This document shows positions 49,709-60,200 of a DNA stretch of 61,502 nt, piece after piece. The notes beneath the pieces were generated by a model, which was not told the DNA's origin, did not search any database, and saw nothing but the letters and a program-made list of their open reading frames with translations. Position 1 is the stretch's first letter, and every line of letters begins with the position of its first letter. The DNA is from Candidatus Limimorpha caballi. GTDB taxonomy: Bacteria > Bacteroidota > Bacteroidia > Bacteroidales > F082. The position numbers were made by a program, and so were the translations under genes. The stretch spans positions 1-61,502 of the forward strand of contig JAGHUX010000041.1 of NCBI GenBank assembly GCA_018064605.1, read 5' to 3'.

Positions 49709-51427
49709 ATGAAACTTAAATTTTTGATATTCAATTGTTTTGTGTTGTTTGGACTTGCCGTTTCGGCACAGACGAGTGCGGCAAGCGACACCATCTATAA
49801 GCTCGACCTGCCAAAGAACGCCGAGAATTTCTCGAAAGGTCTCGAAAGCAAATACAATGAAAATTATGAGGCGGCGATAGAATATTTCGAGACGGCGTTG
49901 AAGTTCAACAAGGATGACGACGCGAGCATGTATGAACTTTCGGAGCTTTACAAATTGCAGAACCGCGACACCGAGGCGTTTTCGATGATCGAACAGGCGT
50001 CGAAATTGCAGCCTGAAAACAAATGGTATCAACAGCGTCTTGCACAGTTCTATTTGCAAAATTCTGATTATCAGTCGTATATAAACATCTATGACAAATT
50101 GACAGCCGACGATCCGGCCAATCTCGATTATCTTGAGAACTACATCGACGTGCTTCTGAGAATCGGGGAATACGAAAAGGTCATCGAAAAACTCAATGTG
50201 ATGGAGGAGTTGTTCGGGAAAAGCGAGATGATCACCATGCAGAAAATAGAGATATACAAAAACATCGGCAACTCTTCGAAAATGATTGAGGAGATGGAGA
50301 ATCTCATCAAGATCGCGCCGTCGAACACGCGTTACCTCGCCACGCTCGCCGAGATTTACATGAAAAACGGGAAAGACGGCGAAGCTTATAAACTTTATCT
50401 GAAAATCAAAGAGTTGGAGCCTGACAACAAATACATCAACGTTTCGCTCTACGACTATTACCAAAACAAAGGGGAAATTGACAAGGCATTTGACGAGTTC
50501 ATTCTTGCGATAAGAAACACGAATCTCGACTACGAGACCAAGGTTCAGATCTACGAACTATGGTCGGAGAATAACGTGAAAGACAACGACTCGTACAACA
50601 CAACACGTGTCGCGGAAATCGGGCAGGCGTTTGTCGAAACATACCCGCAGAAAAACGTCGGATATTACATTCTGGGCGTGACATGCAGCATGAAAAAAGA
50701 CTTCAAACAGGCTCAGACTTATTTCGTGCAGGCACTTGAAAAAGACAAAAACAACTTCGCCACGTTCTACCAACTTTGCTATGTTGATTTGAATCTAAAT
50801 GACTATCAACAAGTTACTGAACATACGGAACTTGCTTTGGACTATTTCCCCGAGCAACCCGTGTTTTATCTTTTCAGAGGAATCGCCTGTTACAACCTGA
50901 AAGACTACGACAACGCAATAAAAAATTATGAGAAGGGCCGCAAACTCTCGGCGAACCGCGAATTGACAAAAGATTTCGACATTTACATCGGCGACACATA
51001 CAACCTGATGGGAGACCGCAAGAAATCCTACGAGGCTTACGACCGCGTCCTGAACGCCGACCCCGAAAACATTTACGTCCTGAACAACTACGCCTACTAT
51101 CTTTCACTTGATAATCAAGACCTTGAGAGAGCTTTGGAGATGTCTTCCAAGACAATCAAGGCGGAGCCGAAAAATGCGGTTTACCTCGACACATACGCCT
51201 GGATCCTCTACAAGATGAACCGCTTCCAGGAAGCAAAAAAATGGATGGAGAAAGTCTTCAAGTACGATAAAAAACCGAGCGGCGTCAATTACGAACATCT
51301 CGGTGACATCTTGTATAAACTGGGCGACACAAAAGCCGCCGTGCAAAACTGGAAAAAAGCCAAAAAAGCAGGGGAGACGTCGGAATTTATCGATGACAAA
51401 ATAAAGGACGGGAAATTGTATGAATAG
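49709..51427 (+). CDS. Exported tetratricopeptide-repeat protein
   Basis: A 572-residue protein with signal peptide MKLKFLIFNCFVLFGLAVSAQ. The remainder is helical repeats, with TPR-like units such as SKYNENYEAAIEYFETALKF and YDNAIKNYEKGRKLS recurring about every 34 residues. It is probably a periplasmic scaffold for protein contacts. It overlaps the following DUF4292 gene by 8 nt in the conserved phylum-wide order. Confidence 0.9.
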   Translation: MKLKFLIFNCFVLFGLAVSAQTSAASDTIYKLDLPKNAENFSKGLESKYNENYEAAIEYFETALKFNKDDDASMYELSELYKLQNRDTEAFSMIEQASKLQPENKWYQQRLAQFYLQNSDYQSYINIYDKLTADDPANLDYLENYIDVLLRIGEYEKVIEKLNVMEELFGKSEMITMQKIEIYKNIGNSSKMIEEMENLIKIAPSNTRYLATLAEIYMKNGKDGEAYKLYLKIKELEPDNKYINVSLYDYYQNKGEIDKAFDEFILAIRNTNLDYETKVQIYELWSENNVKDNDSYNTTRVAEIGQAFVETYPQKNVGYYILGVTCSMKKDFKQAQTYFVQALEKDKNNFATFYQLCYVDLNLNDYQQVTEHTELALDYFPEQPVFYLFRGIACYNLKDYDNAIKNYEKGRKLSANRELTKDFDIYIGDTYNLMGDRKKSYEAYDRVLNADPENIYVLNNYAYYLSLDNQDLERALEMSSKTIKAEPKNAVYLDTYAWILYKMNRFQEAKKWMEKVFKYDKKPSGVNYEHLGDILYKLGDTKAAVQNWKKAKKAGETSEFIDDKIKDGKLYE

Positions 51428-52220
51428 AATTTGTGAAGTTTTATTAACAATTACATTGTTCGCCGTGTCGCTGGCGTTTTTAGGCTGCGCGACCGACAAG
51501 ACTTTGCACAAAAACGATGTCAGGGATATTTCCGCCAACAGGTTGATTCAGGAAATGGACGGCAACAATTTTGTTTTCGACAGATTTCAGGCCAGGTTCA
51601 ACGCGAAAATCGAGACGACGGACGCAAGTTTCTCATTAAAAGGCCAGATCAGAATGGAAAACGACAGCATCATCTGGCTCTCCGTCTCACTCCCAATCGG
51701 CGTGGAAATTGTCAGAGCGTTGATTACCAACGACTCGGTGTTTATTATCAACAGAACCGACAAGACATACATAAAGGAAAGCATCGGAAATTTCAAGATG
51801 ATTCCGCCGCAAATTGCCGAAATCGGGTTCATACAGTCGCTTCTCGTCGGCAACGACAACACGCTCAAGAATTACAAAAAACATAAGGTCGAAATCATTG
51901 ACGGAAATTATAATCTGTTGACTTACAATAAAATAGAAAATAACAACTTTAATACAACGTTGAAAACAATTTCGGTGAACCCCGAGACGTTCAAAATAAA
52001 TAAAATCACGATCTTCGAGAGTTTTGAAAAGCTGAGAAAAGTGGAGGTCGGTTATGACAAATTTGAGCTTGTTGACGGGAAAATGTTTCCGATGGAGATT
52101 GAACTTGATTTGGACGAAAATCCGAAGTTTTACATAAACATTTCATATTCAAATATTTATGTAAACGGCGAACAAGATTACAGATTCAGTATCCCTAAAA
52201 AATTCACGCCTGCAAAATGA
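51420..52220 (+). CDS. DUF4292 lipoprotein
   Basis: A 266-residue protein with lipobox SLAFLGC near residue 23. The mature part is beta-rich and starts with RDISANRLIQEMDGNNFVFDRFQARFNAKIE, similar in fold type to LolA/LolB lipoprotein carriers, as reported for DUF4292. A role in outer-membrane lipoprotein or lipid handling is therefore plausible. It overlaps its neighbours on both sides by a few bases. Confidence 0.88.
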   Translation: MNRICEVLLTITLFAVSLAFLGCATDKTLHKNDVRDISANRLIQEMDGNNFVFDRFQARFNAKIETTDASFSLKGQIRMENDSIIWLSVSLPIGVEIVRALITNDSVFIINRTDKTYIKESIGNFKMIPPQIAEIGFIQSLLVGNDNTLKNYKKHKVEIIDGNYNLLTYNKIENNNFNTTLKTISVNPETFKINKITIFESFEKLRKVEVGYDKFELVDGKMFPMEIELDLDENPKFYINISYSNIYVNGEQDYRFSIPKKFTPAK

Positions 52221-53410
52221 GTATGAGAAAAACATATCACGTCTTTTTGTTCTGTCTGATGATTTTCGTCACGACGGCATCATGTTTCGCGCAGTCGAAG
52301 GACGAGCTTCAAAAAAAGGTCAGCCAACTTGAGAAAGACATTAAAAAAGCCGAGAAACTGCTTGGCGAGACCGCCAAAAGCAAGGAAAGCTCAATCAGCG
52401 AAATAAATCTTCTGAAAGTGCAAATCGAGCAGCGTGAAAGTCTGATAAAAACCTACGAGCAACAAATCTCGTTGATTAACAATGAGATAAGTAGAAACAA
52501 AAAAAACATTTCAAAGTTGCAGTCGGAACTCAGCGACTTGCGTCATGAGTACGCGGAGATGTTAACAATTTATTACAAAAACCGTAACAATCTCAACAAT
52601 CTGCTGTTCATCTTCTCATCGGAGGACTTCAACCAAGCCGTCAGAAGAATGCGTTACATCAGGGAATTCAATGATTTGCTGAAAGATAAGACGAGAGAGA
52701 TTGAAAAAACCAAAGGCGAAATCAAGAGTAAGCTGTCGCAAAACGAGGCGGAGATGAAGAGCAAGCAGAAACTCTTGGGCTCGCAGAAAAAGGAGAAGGA
52801 GGCCTTGCTGAAAGACAAGAAGAAGGTTGAGGGGAAGATAGCGAATCTGAAGAAAAAGGAAAGCAAGATCAAGAAGGAAATAAAACAGAAGAACAAAGAG
52901 GCGCAGGCGCTCCAGGACAAGATCAAGAAAATAATAGAGGAGGAGGCGCGGAGGATTCGTGAGATGAAGGACAAGAACGGGAATCCGATTGATTATCAAT
53001 TATCTGTTGATTTTGAGAACAACAAAGGCAGGCTTCCGTGGCCGTGCGACGGCATCGTGACCGGAAAATACGGCACGAGTAAGCACCCGACACAGGCGAA
53101 GGTGAAAGTCAACAACCACGGCATCGACATCTCAGCCGACAAGGGGACGAATGCGTGCTGCGTCTTCGACGGCGAAGTGTCAACGGTTTTTAACACGGGG
53201 AAAAGCAACGTCGTCATGGTCAGGCACGGCTTGTATTTCACGCTTTACGCCAATCTTGACAAGGTTTTCGTCAAGGCGGGACAGAAGGTGAAGACAGGCG
53301 ACAGGATCGGCGTGGTCCACACAAGCGCAACGGAAAACACCACAGTCCTGCATTTCGAGGTGTGGAACGACAAGAATCATACAAACCCCAAAAACTGGCT
53401 GAAGCCTTGA
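52217..53410 (+). CDS. EnvC-like murein hydrolase activator with degenerate LytM domain
   Basis: A 397-residue exported protein: signal peptide ending FAQS, a coiled coil over about residues 28-250 (DELQKKVSQLEKDIKKAEKLL ... KIKKIIEEEARRIREMKDK), then an M23/LytM domain from about 275. The catalytic zinc ligands are altered: the HxxxD histidine position reads N (NNHGID), the YAH position reads YAN, and the HxH motif reads VLH. It is thus probably inactive as a peptidase and works by activating amidases during cell division, as EnvC does. Confidence 0.92.
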   Translation: MSMRKTYHVFLFCLMIFVTTASCFAQSKDELQKKVSQLEKDIKKAEKLLGETAKSKESSISEINLLKVQIEQRESLIKTYEQQISLINNEISRNKKNISKLQSELSDLRHEYAEMLTIYYKNRNNLNNLLFIFSSEDFNQAVRRMRYIREFNDLLKDKTREIEKTKGEIKSKLSQNEAEMKSKQKLLGSQKKEKEALLKDKKKVEGKIANLKKKESKIKKEIKQKNKEAQALQDKIKKIIEEEARRIREMKDKNGNPIDYQLSVDFENNKGRLPWPCDGIVTGKYGTSKHPTQAKVKVNNHGIDISADKGTNACCVFDGEVSTVFNTGKSNVVMVRHGLYFTLYANLDKVFVKAGQKVKTGDRIGVVHTSATENTTVLHFEVWNDKNHTNPKNWLKP

Positions 53411-53411
53411 G

Positions 53412-53489
<78 letters not shown>

Positions 53490-53507
53490 CGTGTAGTGGC
53501 GAGGGGT

Positions 53508-53696
53508 ATGTTTTTGGTCTTCTTGGCCTCTCTCCTACTCGCTTCATGTTCAAAGGCTTACAAGCCTGTAGGTGTCAAGAAACGCAAAAGGGACAACTGC
53601 GACTGTTCTCGTTGGAGTTACAACGTACAGCCGGAATCACCCGCTGGCGCAGGCGGCGGTGGCGACGCTGACCTTTATGTCTTTGACGCCGTATAG
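53508..53696 (+). CDS. Small lipoprotein of unknown function
   Basis: A 62-residue protein beginning MFLVFLASLLLASC, a lipoprotein signal with Cys at residue 14, followed by SKAYKPVGVKKRKRDNCDCSRWSYNVQ. The ATG has a purine-rich ribosome site (GAGGGG) directly upstream; an earlier GTG lies inside the repeat array and is not preferred. The last 20 codons overlap the 3' end of the convergent comF by 60 nt and read PESPAGAGGGGDADLYVFDAV. I recognise no named family, but small Cys-containing basic lipoproteins are common after envC-like genes. Confidence 0.65.
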   Translation: MFLVFLASLLLASCSKAYKPVGVKKRKRDNCDCSRWSYNVQPESPAGAGGGGDADLYVFDAV

Positions 53697-54344
53697 GGCC
53701 TTCCCCGCCGACATCAGCGTGGCGCCGGTCGTCAGCACGTCGTCGATGAGAAGCACGTGTTTGCCTTCGAGCTTGCCGACGTTCACAACAGCGAAAATAT
53801 CCTTCACGTTCTGCCACCGCTCCTCGCGCGACTTCTTGGTCTGTGTCGATGTGAACACCTTGCGTATCAGGCAGTCGCCCGCAATCGGGATGCCCGTCGT
53901 CTCCTCTATCCCCTGCGCGATGACCATGCTCTGGTTGTAACCGCGAATCTTCAGTTTCTTCGGATGAAGCGGTATCGGGATGAGATAGTCGATGTGCTGA
54001 AAATCAGGAGCGTCCTTTATGCTCTTCCCTATTTCCTGTCCGAGGAAAATGCCGTTGTCTCTCGCACCGTGATATTTCAGGCCGTGAATCAACGCCTGGA
54101 CATGACCGCTTTTGCTGAAAAAATACTCCGCAGTCACGGCATTGAACGGCATCTGACCTAAGAAACTGAGCATCAACGGATTGTTGGTGTCCAGCTCGTA
54201 TTTCGTCTTCGGTAGAAGATAACGACAGGTTGTGCAGACTGTCTTCTCACCTTTCAGCAACAACGTCCCGCAGGAAGCACACACGCTCGGGAAAAAGAGG
54301 TTTACCAAAGAATCGAGGATGTTTTTTAACATGTTTTTTAACAT
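53637..54344 (-). CDS. comF: ComF family protein (phosphoribosyltransferase-like)
   Basis: A protein of about 235 residues. The N-terminal zinc ribbon reads CASCGTLLLKGEKTVCTTC. The phosphoribosyltransferase domain ends with VLLIDDVLTTGATLMSAGKAL, the PRPP-binding signature, preceded by HPKKLKIRGYNQSMVIAQGI. Relatives take part in DNA uptake during natural transformation. The start is uncertain: ATG 54344 lies within the first copy of the 23-bp repeat family, and ATG 54332 is also possible. Convergent with the small lipoprotein gene. Confidence 0.88.
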   Translation of the reverse strand: MLKNMLKNILDSLVNLFFPSVCASCGTLLLKGEKTVCTTCRYLLPKTKYELDTNNPLMLSFLGQMPFNAVTAEYFFSKSGHVQALIHGLKYHGARDNGIFLGQEIGKSIKDAPDFQHIDYLIPIPLHPKKLKIRGYNQSMVIAQGIEETTGIPIAGDCLIRKVFTSTQTKKSREERWQNVKDIFAVVNVGKLEGKHVLLIDDVLTTGATLMSAGKALYGVKDIKVSVATAACASG

Positions 54345-54406
54345 AAGTTTCACGAGTTTTATAACACAAGTTTCACGAGTTTTTTTAACATAAGTTTCAC
54401 GAGATT
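54341..54406. repeat. Three copies of the 23-bp repeat family (ACAYAAGTTTCACGAG...)
   Basis: Copies at 54341-54359, 54364-54382 and 54388-54406, with periods of 23 and 24 nt. They match the copies at 40949-40990. The copy nearest comF supplies its probable start codon. Confidence 0.88.
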
Positions 54407-54553
54407 ATTTTCATTCATAAAAAAACTTATTGGTTCATGAAAATATACACAAACCATCATCAAAAATTGTGCCAAAAAACATTGTAAGTAATTGAATTAC
54501 AAATTGTTAAAAAATTTTTACAATTTTACAAATGTTAAAAAAATGTAAAAAAT

Positions 54554-55123
54554 TCATTTAGACTTCCTGTTGATTTGTTCCAGCAGGCGGTCATACATTT
54601 CTTCACCGAAGCGTCGAATCATGGGTTGTTTGAGGAACTTGTAAAGCGGAATGCCTTCCTTTTCGCCGTGTCGTTTTGCTGGGACGCAGACGCTCCATTC
54701 GTGATAGGTGACATGTACGAATCCGTCTTTTTCCACGAGCCGGATAGGGTAGAGGTGGCAGCTTATCGGCTTCCAGAAATCAATCTTACCTTCGTTGTAG
54801 GCTTTCTCTATGGCGCAGAGAGCGGTGCCGTTCTCGTGAAAATAAACGAATGCACATTCTTCATTATTAACAAGTTGCGTCACCATGTTGCCTTCATCGT
54901 CGTAGTCGTAGATGTCGTTCTGTTCAATCGCCGAGATGCCTTCACTTCGCATATAAGGTTTGATCTCCTCGATGTTCTCTTCGATTATCCCGACCTCCTC
55001 CGGCTCAAGCGGGGCGCCGGCATCGCCCGCGACACAACATTCACCCTTGCAGCACGAAAGACGGCAGCAAAACCTCGCGTTCAGAAATTCGTCAGTGAAT
55101 ATGACATTGTCGATGATTATCAT
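54554..55123 (-). CDS. DUF3109 family Cys-rich protein
   Basis: A 189-residue protein starting MIIIDNVIFTDEFLNARF, with the cysteine cluster CCRLSCCKGECC near residue 19 and further Cys at CAF, CAIE, ISCHLYPIR and SVCVPAKRHG. The pattern fits DUF3109 / YkgJ-like proteins thought to bind zinc or iron. The function is unknown. The start was moved from an upstream ATG that would add 23 residues and cross the -7 box at 55153-55160. Confidence 0.88.
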   Translation of the reverse strand: MIIIDNVIFTDEFLNARFCCRLSCCKGECCVAGDAGAPLEPEEVGIIEENIEEIKPYMRSEGISAIEQNDIYDYDDEGNMVTQLVNNEECAFVYFHENGTALCAIEKAYNEGKIDFWKPISCHLYPIRLVEKDGFVHVTYHEWSVCVPAKRHGEKEGIPLYKFLKQPMIRRFGEEMYDRLLEQINRKSK

Positions 55124-55152
55124 TGTTGTTAAAGAATTTTTACAATTGCCTG

Positions 55153-55160
55153 CAAAAGTA
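55153..55160 (-). promoter_or_regulatory. -7 box (TACTTTTG) for the DUF3109 gene
   Basis: A minus-strand consensus 30 nt upstream of the chosen ATG at 55123. Confidence 0.5.
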
Positions 55161-55239
55161 CATATTTTTCTCATACAACACATTATTCTCATTTAAGTTT
55201 AAGACCGCATGGCCAAAAATAGAACTGTCACGCATTTTA

Positions 55240-55272
55240 TTTGTTCGTTATTGAAAAATAATCGTATCTTTG
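55240..55272 (+). promoter_or_regulatory. Complete Bacteroidota promoter, TTTG - 21 nt - TATCTTTG
   Basis: -33 element TTTG (55240-55243) and -7 element TATCTTTG (55265-55272) at ideal spacing, 70 nt before the ATG at 55342. This is the best-formed promoter in the window. Confidence 0.75.
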
Positions 55273-55341
55273 CGGCTTGAAAAAATTCATGAATCAAAAA
55301 GGAAAAATTAATTAATTTCATTAACAATCAAATTCATAACC

Positions 55342-56937
55342 ATGAAAAAATCATTACTTATCTCATTGATGCTGATGGTTTTCGGCATCGCAAACGCTCA
55401 AGACATCCCCGGCGGCTTCGACCAGACTTTCGGAGACTGGGGCTTCACCACTCAGGAATTGAACAACCTCAGCGTTTTCAATACCGGAAAAGGCTCCGTG
55501 TCACTTCAGTCGGATGGCAAAATCGTCACCTACACACAGTTCGGCGAGGATTACGGAAAGTCGGATATTTTAATCATGCGCCACAACCCTGACGGCACAC
55601 TCGACACTTCATACGGCGACAACGGCTGCCTCCGCATGTCTCCGTTGAACAAGAGTTTCTTCTCTTTCGACTCGAAGATTGTCGAGGACGACAACCTGCT
55701 CATCCTGGCTTATACTTACAGCAGCAGCGAAGGCGGCAACATGTTCCTGATGAAGCTCGACTCGAACGGCAACCCCGTCACCTCTTTCGGCACCAACGGC
55801 TACGTCACATTCAACAAACAAGCCGGTTGGACGTTGGTCGTCAGGTCAATGGCGGTGCAGCCTGACGGCAAAATCGTTGTCGGCGGCGAATACGGCGAAG
55901 GCGATTACTCATCATGCATCCTTCGTTTCATGCCTGACGGACAGCTTGACACTTCCTTCGGTGACAACGGCATGTTCATCAACGAGTCGCACGACCACCT
56001 GGGCTACCTTTCAATGTCAATCGGTGAGAGTGTCTGCATCGCTCCTGACGGACGCATATACCTCTGCGGCTGGCGTGTCACTCCTGACGAATACTGGGGA
56101 TCGCCCTACGACAGCAAGATCGTCTGTGTTGACACCAACGGCAACCTCGTCACCACTTTCGGCGAAAACGGTGTTCTGGAGTTCAGCGTCAGCGAGGTCA
56201 TCGATGTCATCCAGGATGCCGAGGTCCTTCCCGACGGGAAACTGCTCGTCGGCGGACAGTCCGAAATCTACGTTGAAAATCCGGGCGACGGCCCGAACTA
56301 CGAGCTCTTCCTCGCCAGATTCAACGAAGACGGCTCATTCGACGAGAGCTTCGGCAACGACGGCGTGACGAAAGTCCAGTACCAAGAAGATTCCTACCAC
56401 TACTGCTGTGAGATCGCTGTCGCCGAAGACGGACAGGTCTTCATCGGCGGCTACTTCTGGGACGAATTGAAGGACGTCCTCATCACGGGCTTCAACCCCG
56501 ACGGCTCATTGAACCTGGAGTTCGGCGACCAAGGCTTCACATACTTCTCGTTCGGCGGCACCAAGTCAAGCTGCATCACCGACCTCGCCATGCAGCCCGA
56601 CGGAAAACTCGTCGCCATCGGACACTACGAGCACGAGGAGACTTTCGCCGACTACCTTTTCTGCCGCTTCCACACGTCGTTGAGCATCGAGGATGACGTC
56701 GAGGAGAACACGGTGGAAAACATCAGCGTATATCCTAACCCGGCGGTCAACGAGGTGCGTTTCGTCAACCTCGAAAACGAGTGCGTCGCCAACGTTTACG
56801 ACGCCATCGGACGCGTGGTGATGTGCGAGACGGTCGCGGCACACGGCACGATGAACGTCGCGGGGCTCGCGTCAGGCAGCTACCTCGTCGAACTCATCGA
56901 CGGCAGCCGTATCATCAAGGCGAGATTCGTGAAGTGA
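55342..56937 (+). CDS. T9SS-sorted delta-60 repeat protein
   Basis: A 531-residue exported protein with signal peptide MKKSLLISLMLMVFGIANAQ. From about residue 25 to 450 it is made of delta-60 repeats, with the recurring pattern DGTLDTSYGDNG, NPVTSFGTNG, DGQLDTSFGDNG, DGSFDESFGNDG and DGSLNLEFGDQG alternating with QPDGKIVVGG-type segments, as in beta-propeller-like proteins. The last 75 residues are a type A T9SS sorting domain (YPNPAVNEVRF ... GSYLVELIDGSRIIKARFVK). It should reach the cell surface; its binding partner is unknown. It has a complete promoter and a strong terminator. Confidence 0.9.
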   Translation: MKKSLLISLMLMVFGIANAQDIPGGFDQTFGDWGFTTQELNNLSVFNTGKGSVSLQSDGKIVTYTQFGEDYGKSDILIMRHNPDGTLDTSYGDNGCLRMSPLNKSFFSFDSKIVEDDNLLILAYTYSSSEGGNMFLMKLDSNGNPVTSFGTNGYVTFNKQAGWTLVVRSMAVQPDGKIVVGGEYGEGDYSSCILRFMPDGQLDTSFGDNGMFINESHDHLGYLSMSIGESVCIAPDGRIYLCGWRVTPDEYWGSPYDSKIVCVDTNGNLVTTFGENGVLEFSVSEVIDVIQDAEVLPDGKLLVGGQSEIYVENPGDGPNYELFLARFNEDGSFDESFGNDGVTKVQYQEDSYHYCCEIAVAEDGQVFIGGYFWDELKDVLITGFNPDGSLNLEFGDQGFTYFSFGGTKSSCITDLAMQPDGKLVAIGHYEHEETFADYLFCRFHTSLSIEDDVEENTVENISVYPNPAVNEVRFVNLENECVANVYDAIGRVVMCETVAAHGTMNVAGLASGSYLVELIDGSRIIKARFVK

Positions 56938-56956
56938 TTTCACGGCGACATATCAC

Positions 56957-56990
56957 AAAATAGCCGGCGTCTTCAGACACCGGCTATTTT
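56957..56990 (+). terminator. Intrinsic terminator after the delta-60 repeat gene
   Basis: AAAATAGCCGG pairs with CCGGCTATTTT, and an inner GTCT / AGAC extends the stem. A run of seven T follows (56987-56993). Confidence 0.85.
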
Positions 56991-57128
56991 TTTGTGCAGG
57001 CGACGGACGACATGCCGGGAGACCCACCCGCCCCGTGGCTTGTGACAACACGCGGGCCATTTGTAAATTTTCTTTGACAACTCAATAATTTTTTCCTCAA
57101 CGGTCTGAAATCGTATCTTAAAATTCCT

Positions 57129-57136
57129 TACCTTTG
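57129..57136 (+). promoter_or_regulatory. -7 box (TACCTTTG) for the 1371-residue T9SS gene
   Basis: A consensus TAnnTTTG about 90 nt before the ATG at 57227. Confidence 0.5.
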
Positions 57137-57226
57137 CGCTTTCAAAATCGTCTTGTGCGGAATATGTTTGAACAGGTTGATTTCCAATAGATTTCACAAA
57201 ATTATCAATAATATTAAACTAAAAAA

Positions 57227-60200
57227 ATGACACGAAAATTTACATTTACAATTCTGGCGATGCTATTCGCCATTTTAGGGCCCGGCGCGAAGGCGTGGGG
57301 ACAAACGAGAGAAAGCTACACCATCACATTTAAAGTCGGTAATGGAGATGGAACAAGCGCTTCTACTAGCACCGCTTGTTCTACGATTGTCTCGGACGGC
57401 TCAAATTATTTATCTGGAAATTTGGCAACAGCGACTACAGTGTACTATAATGGAGACTGGGGCTTGAAACTTGGATCAAGCAAAAATGCAGGAACTATTA
57501 AAATGAATCTTTCCTCCGATGGACAAGTTACGCCAACTTCCATTGTAGTTAATGCAAAATTGTATAATCCAAGCAAGGCTACAACATTAAAGGTAAATGG
57601 CTCTGCAACACAAAATTTAGCTGCTGATTTTGCTGATTATACTTTTAATATCACATCTGAGATTACTTATCTTGAACTTGTTACATCAAAATATGCATGG
57701 ATTAAGAGTATTACTGTTAATTACGCTGGCACCACCCCAACCGTTGCCGCAACTCCAACAAGCATCGACTTAGGCAATGTCAACATCAACGAAGAAGCCG
57801 AAGCCACATTCACCGTGCATCAAGCCAACCTGACTAACGATATCAGCCTCAGCGCAGACAACGGCAATCTTGACATCACCAATATTGTTGCTGGTGCTAA
57901 CGACACCGAAGTCACCTACACCTTCATACCAACTGCTAGTGGTGAAATTTCCGATGTCATCACCATTTCATGCGATGACCTTGAGGAAGACATCACCATC
58001 AACGTTACTGGAACCGCTGTTGACCCATCGCAAGTTGACACATACGAATTATTCACCGGAGACCTTGTAGAAGGTGATTATGTGATTTATTATGGTGGCA
58101 AAGCCATGAAAAACACTGTTACAAGCAGCCGTTTGGATTATTCGGAAGTTTCTCCTGTGAATAACGCTATCGCCAATCCAGATGCAGTAATCGTTTGGCA
58201 TATTGCACAAAGCGGTGATTATTGGACAATCTACAGCGAAGACATCAACAAATATGCCGCTGGAACCACAAGGAAAAACCAAGCTACTCTTATCGATAAT
58301 ATAACAGATTATGCCAAGTGGACTGTTTCCACATCTAATGGAAAATACGAATTTGTAAATCTTGGTCGCGCAAACGGCACTTCTGATCCAGGAAACAAAT
58401 ACTTAAGAAACAATGGCACCAATGGCTGGGCTTGCTATGCTTCAGCAACGGGCGGAGCATTAACACTTTACAAGAAAGTTCTTCCTCCCACCAATGAGGC
58501 TGTGACTTTTGCTGATCCCGAAGGTGGCTCGCTGGTGATTAAGGATGATGGAAATCCTATCACAACGGGTGCTACCATCCAAAATGGCACTGTATTGGAT
58601 GTGGAATTTGGAATGACTCCGGCTGAGGCTTACAAAGATGTGGCTATTAAAGTGACCAAGACTGATGGTGGCGACGATGTTACTTCTACCGTTTACGATG
58701 CTACGGAAAAGCAAATCACCATGCCTCGTTACGCTATCACAGTAGCCGTTACCTTTACGAAACTGTACAAGATTTCGTTAGTAATCGCTGGTGAAGGAAC
58801 AGGTTCGGCAACGATGAATGGTGTGACAACGGATATTTACGTTGACGACGAAACACAAATCAACCTCGTGGCTAATGCTGTGGCTCCTAACGAGTTTACG
58901 AAATGGAGTGCAACAGACAAGATTTTAATTAATGACGAAAGTGCAGCAGAGACTTATGCTTCTGCATCAGGAGATGGTACAATTACTGCAACCTTTGGTA
59001 TTAGCGAGTTGTTGCCTCTTGGAACTCCAACATTGAGTGATCCTACTAATATCACCTATTCTGGTGTTACTCTTAATTGGCAAGAATTAGCCAATGCGGT
59101 GGCATATAACGTAGAACTTTTATTGAATGATGAAACGGTTGCTTCGGATGTTATTTATGAAACCTCTTGGACACCAGAAGTGACATTGCAAGCCAATACT
59201 ACTTATACTTATACTGTACAAGGTGTTGGTGATGGAATCACCTATGCTGAAGATAACAACCCGAAAGCTCAATCAACTGTTACCACTGCCGATTATCCCG
59301 CAGTTGTTCTCACTCTCAGCGAGAATGGAATCGCTCGCAATATCCTTGGCAAACTGAAAACGCCTATTGACCTGCCAACTACTTCTACCCAAACTTGCGA
59401 TGATAAAGTGTTTATGGGTTGGAGTGCTACTACCATAGATGGTGTGACGGATGCAGAACCAAGTCTGTTAGGTGAAACCTACACTTTCACCAATCCTGAG
59501 CAACCAACCGCAACAATCTATGCTGTTTATGCAAAAGAGACTCCGGGTGAGTCTTCTAATTGGGAAATAACGTCGATTGATAAGACAGGAACAGGTACTG
59601 GTTATGCTGCGTATAATGGCTCTCACACAACAGATAATATTTCCTATACTACTTCTCAAATAATGATGGGTACTGGTGGAAATGATAATAAGATGCAATT
59701 CAAAAAAAATGAAGGAATGATGTATAATACGACCCCATTTGGCGATGATATTCTATTTATTACCATTGCAGACATTACATCTAATATTTCAGTTTATGAG
59801 GGTAGTACAGAAATCACGACGACACCCACTTCTGGCGCAATAACATTAACTAATGGTAAATATACTTTTAGCAAGGGTAAAAAGTATTTCCATATCAAAA
59901 TGGGTAGTGCAACAGGTTATTCATCTAAAATTACTGTTGCCGTTGCAGGTGCTCCAACTTACTCCAACTACTGCACAACAACACCAATAGTTATTTCCGG
60001 AAATATCGCTTGGAATAATGACGTTACAATAAACGGAAACACCGTCACAATTGAAAGCGATGCCGTTTTGACCGTCAACGGTGCCCTCACCAACACCAAC
60101 GCTGCCAAACTCATCATCGAGGACGGCGGCCAACTCATCGTCAACAACAAAGGCGTGCAGGCGACAATGAAGAAACACATCAAAAACACCCCATCAAGGG

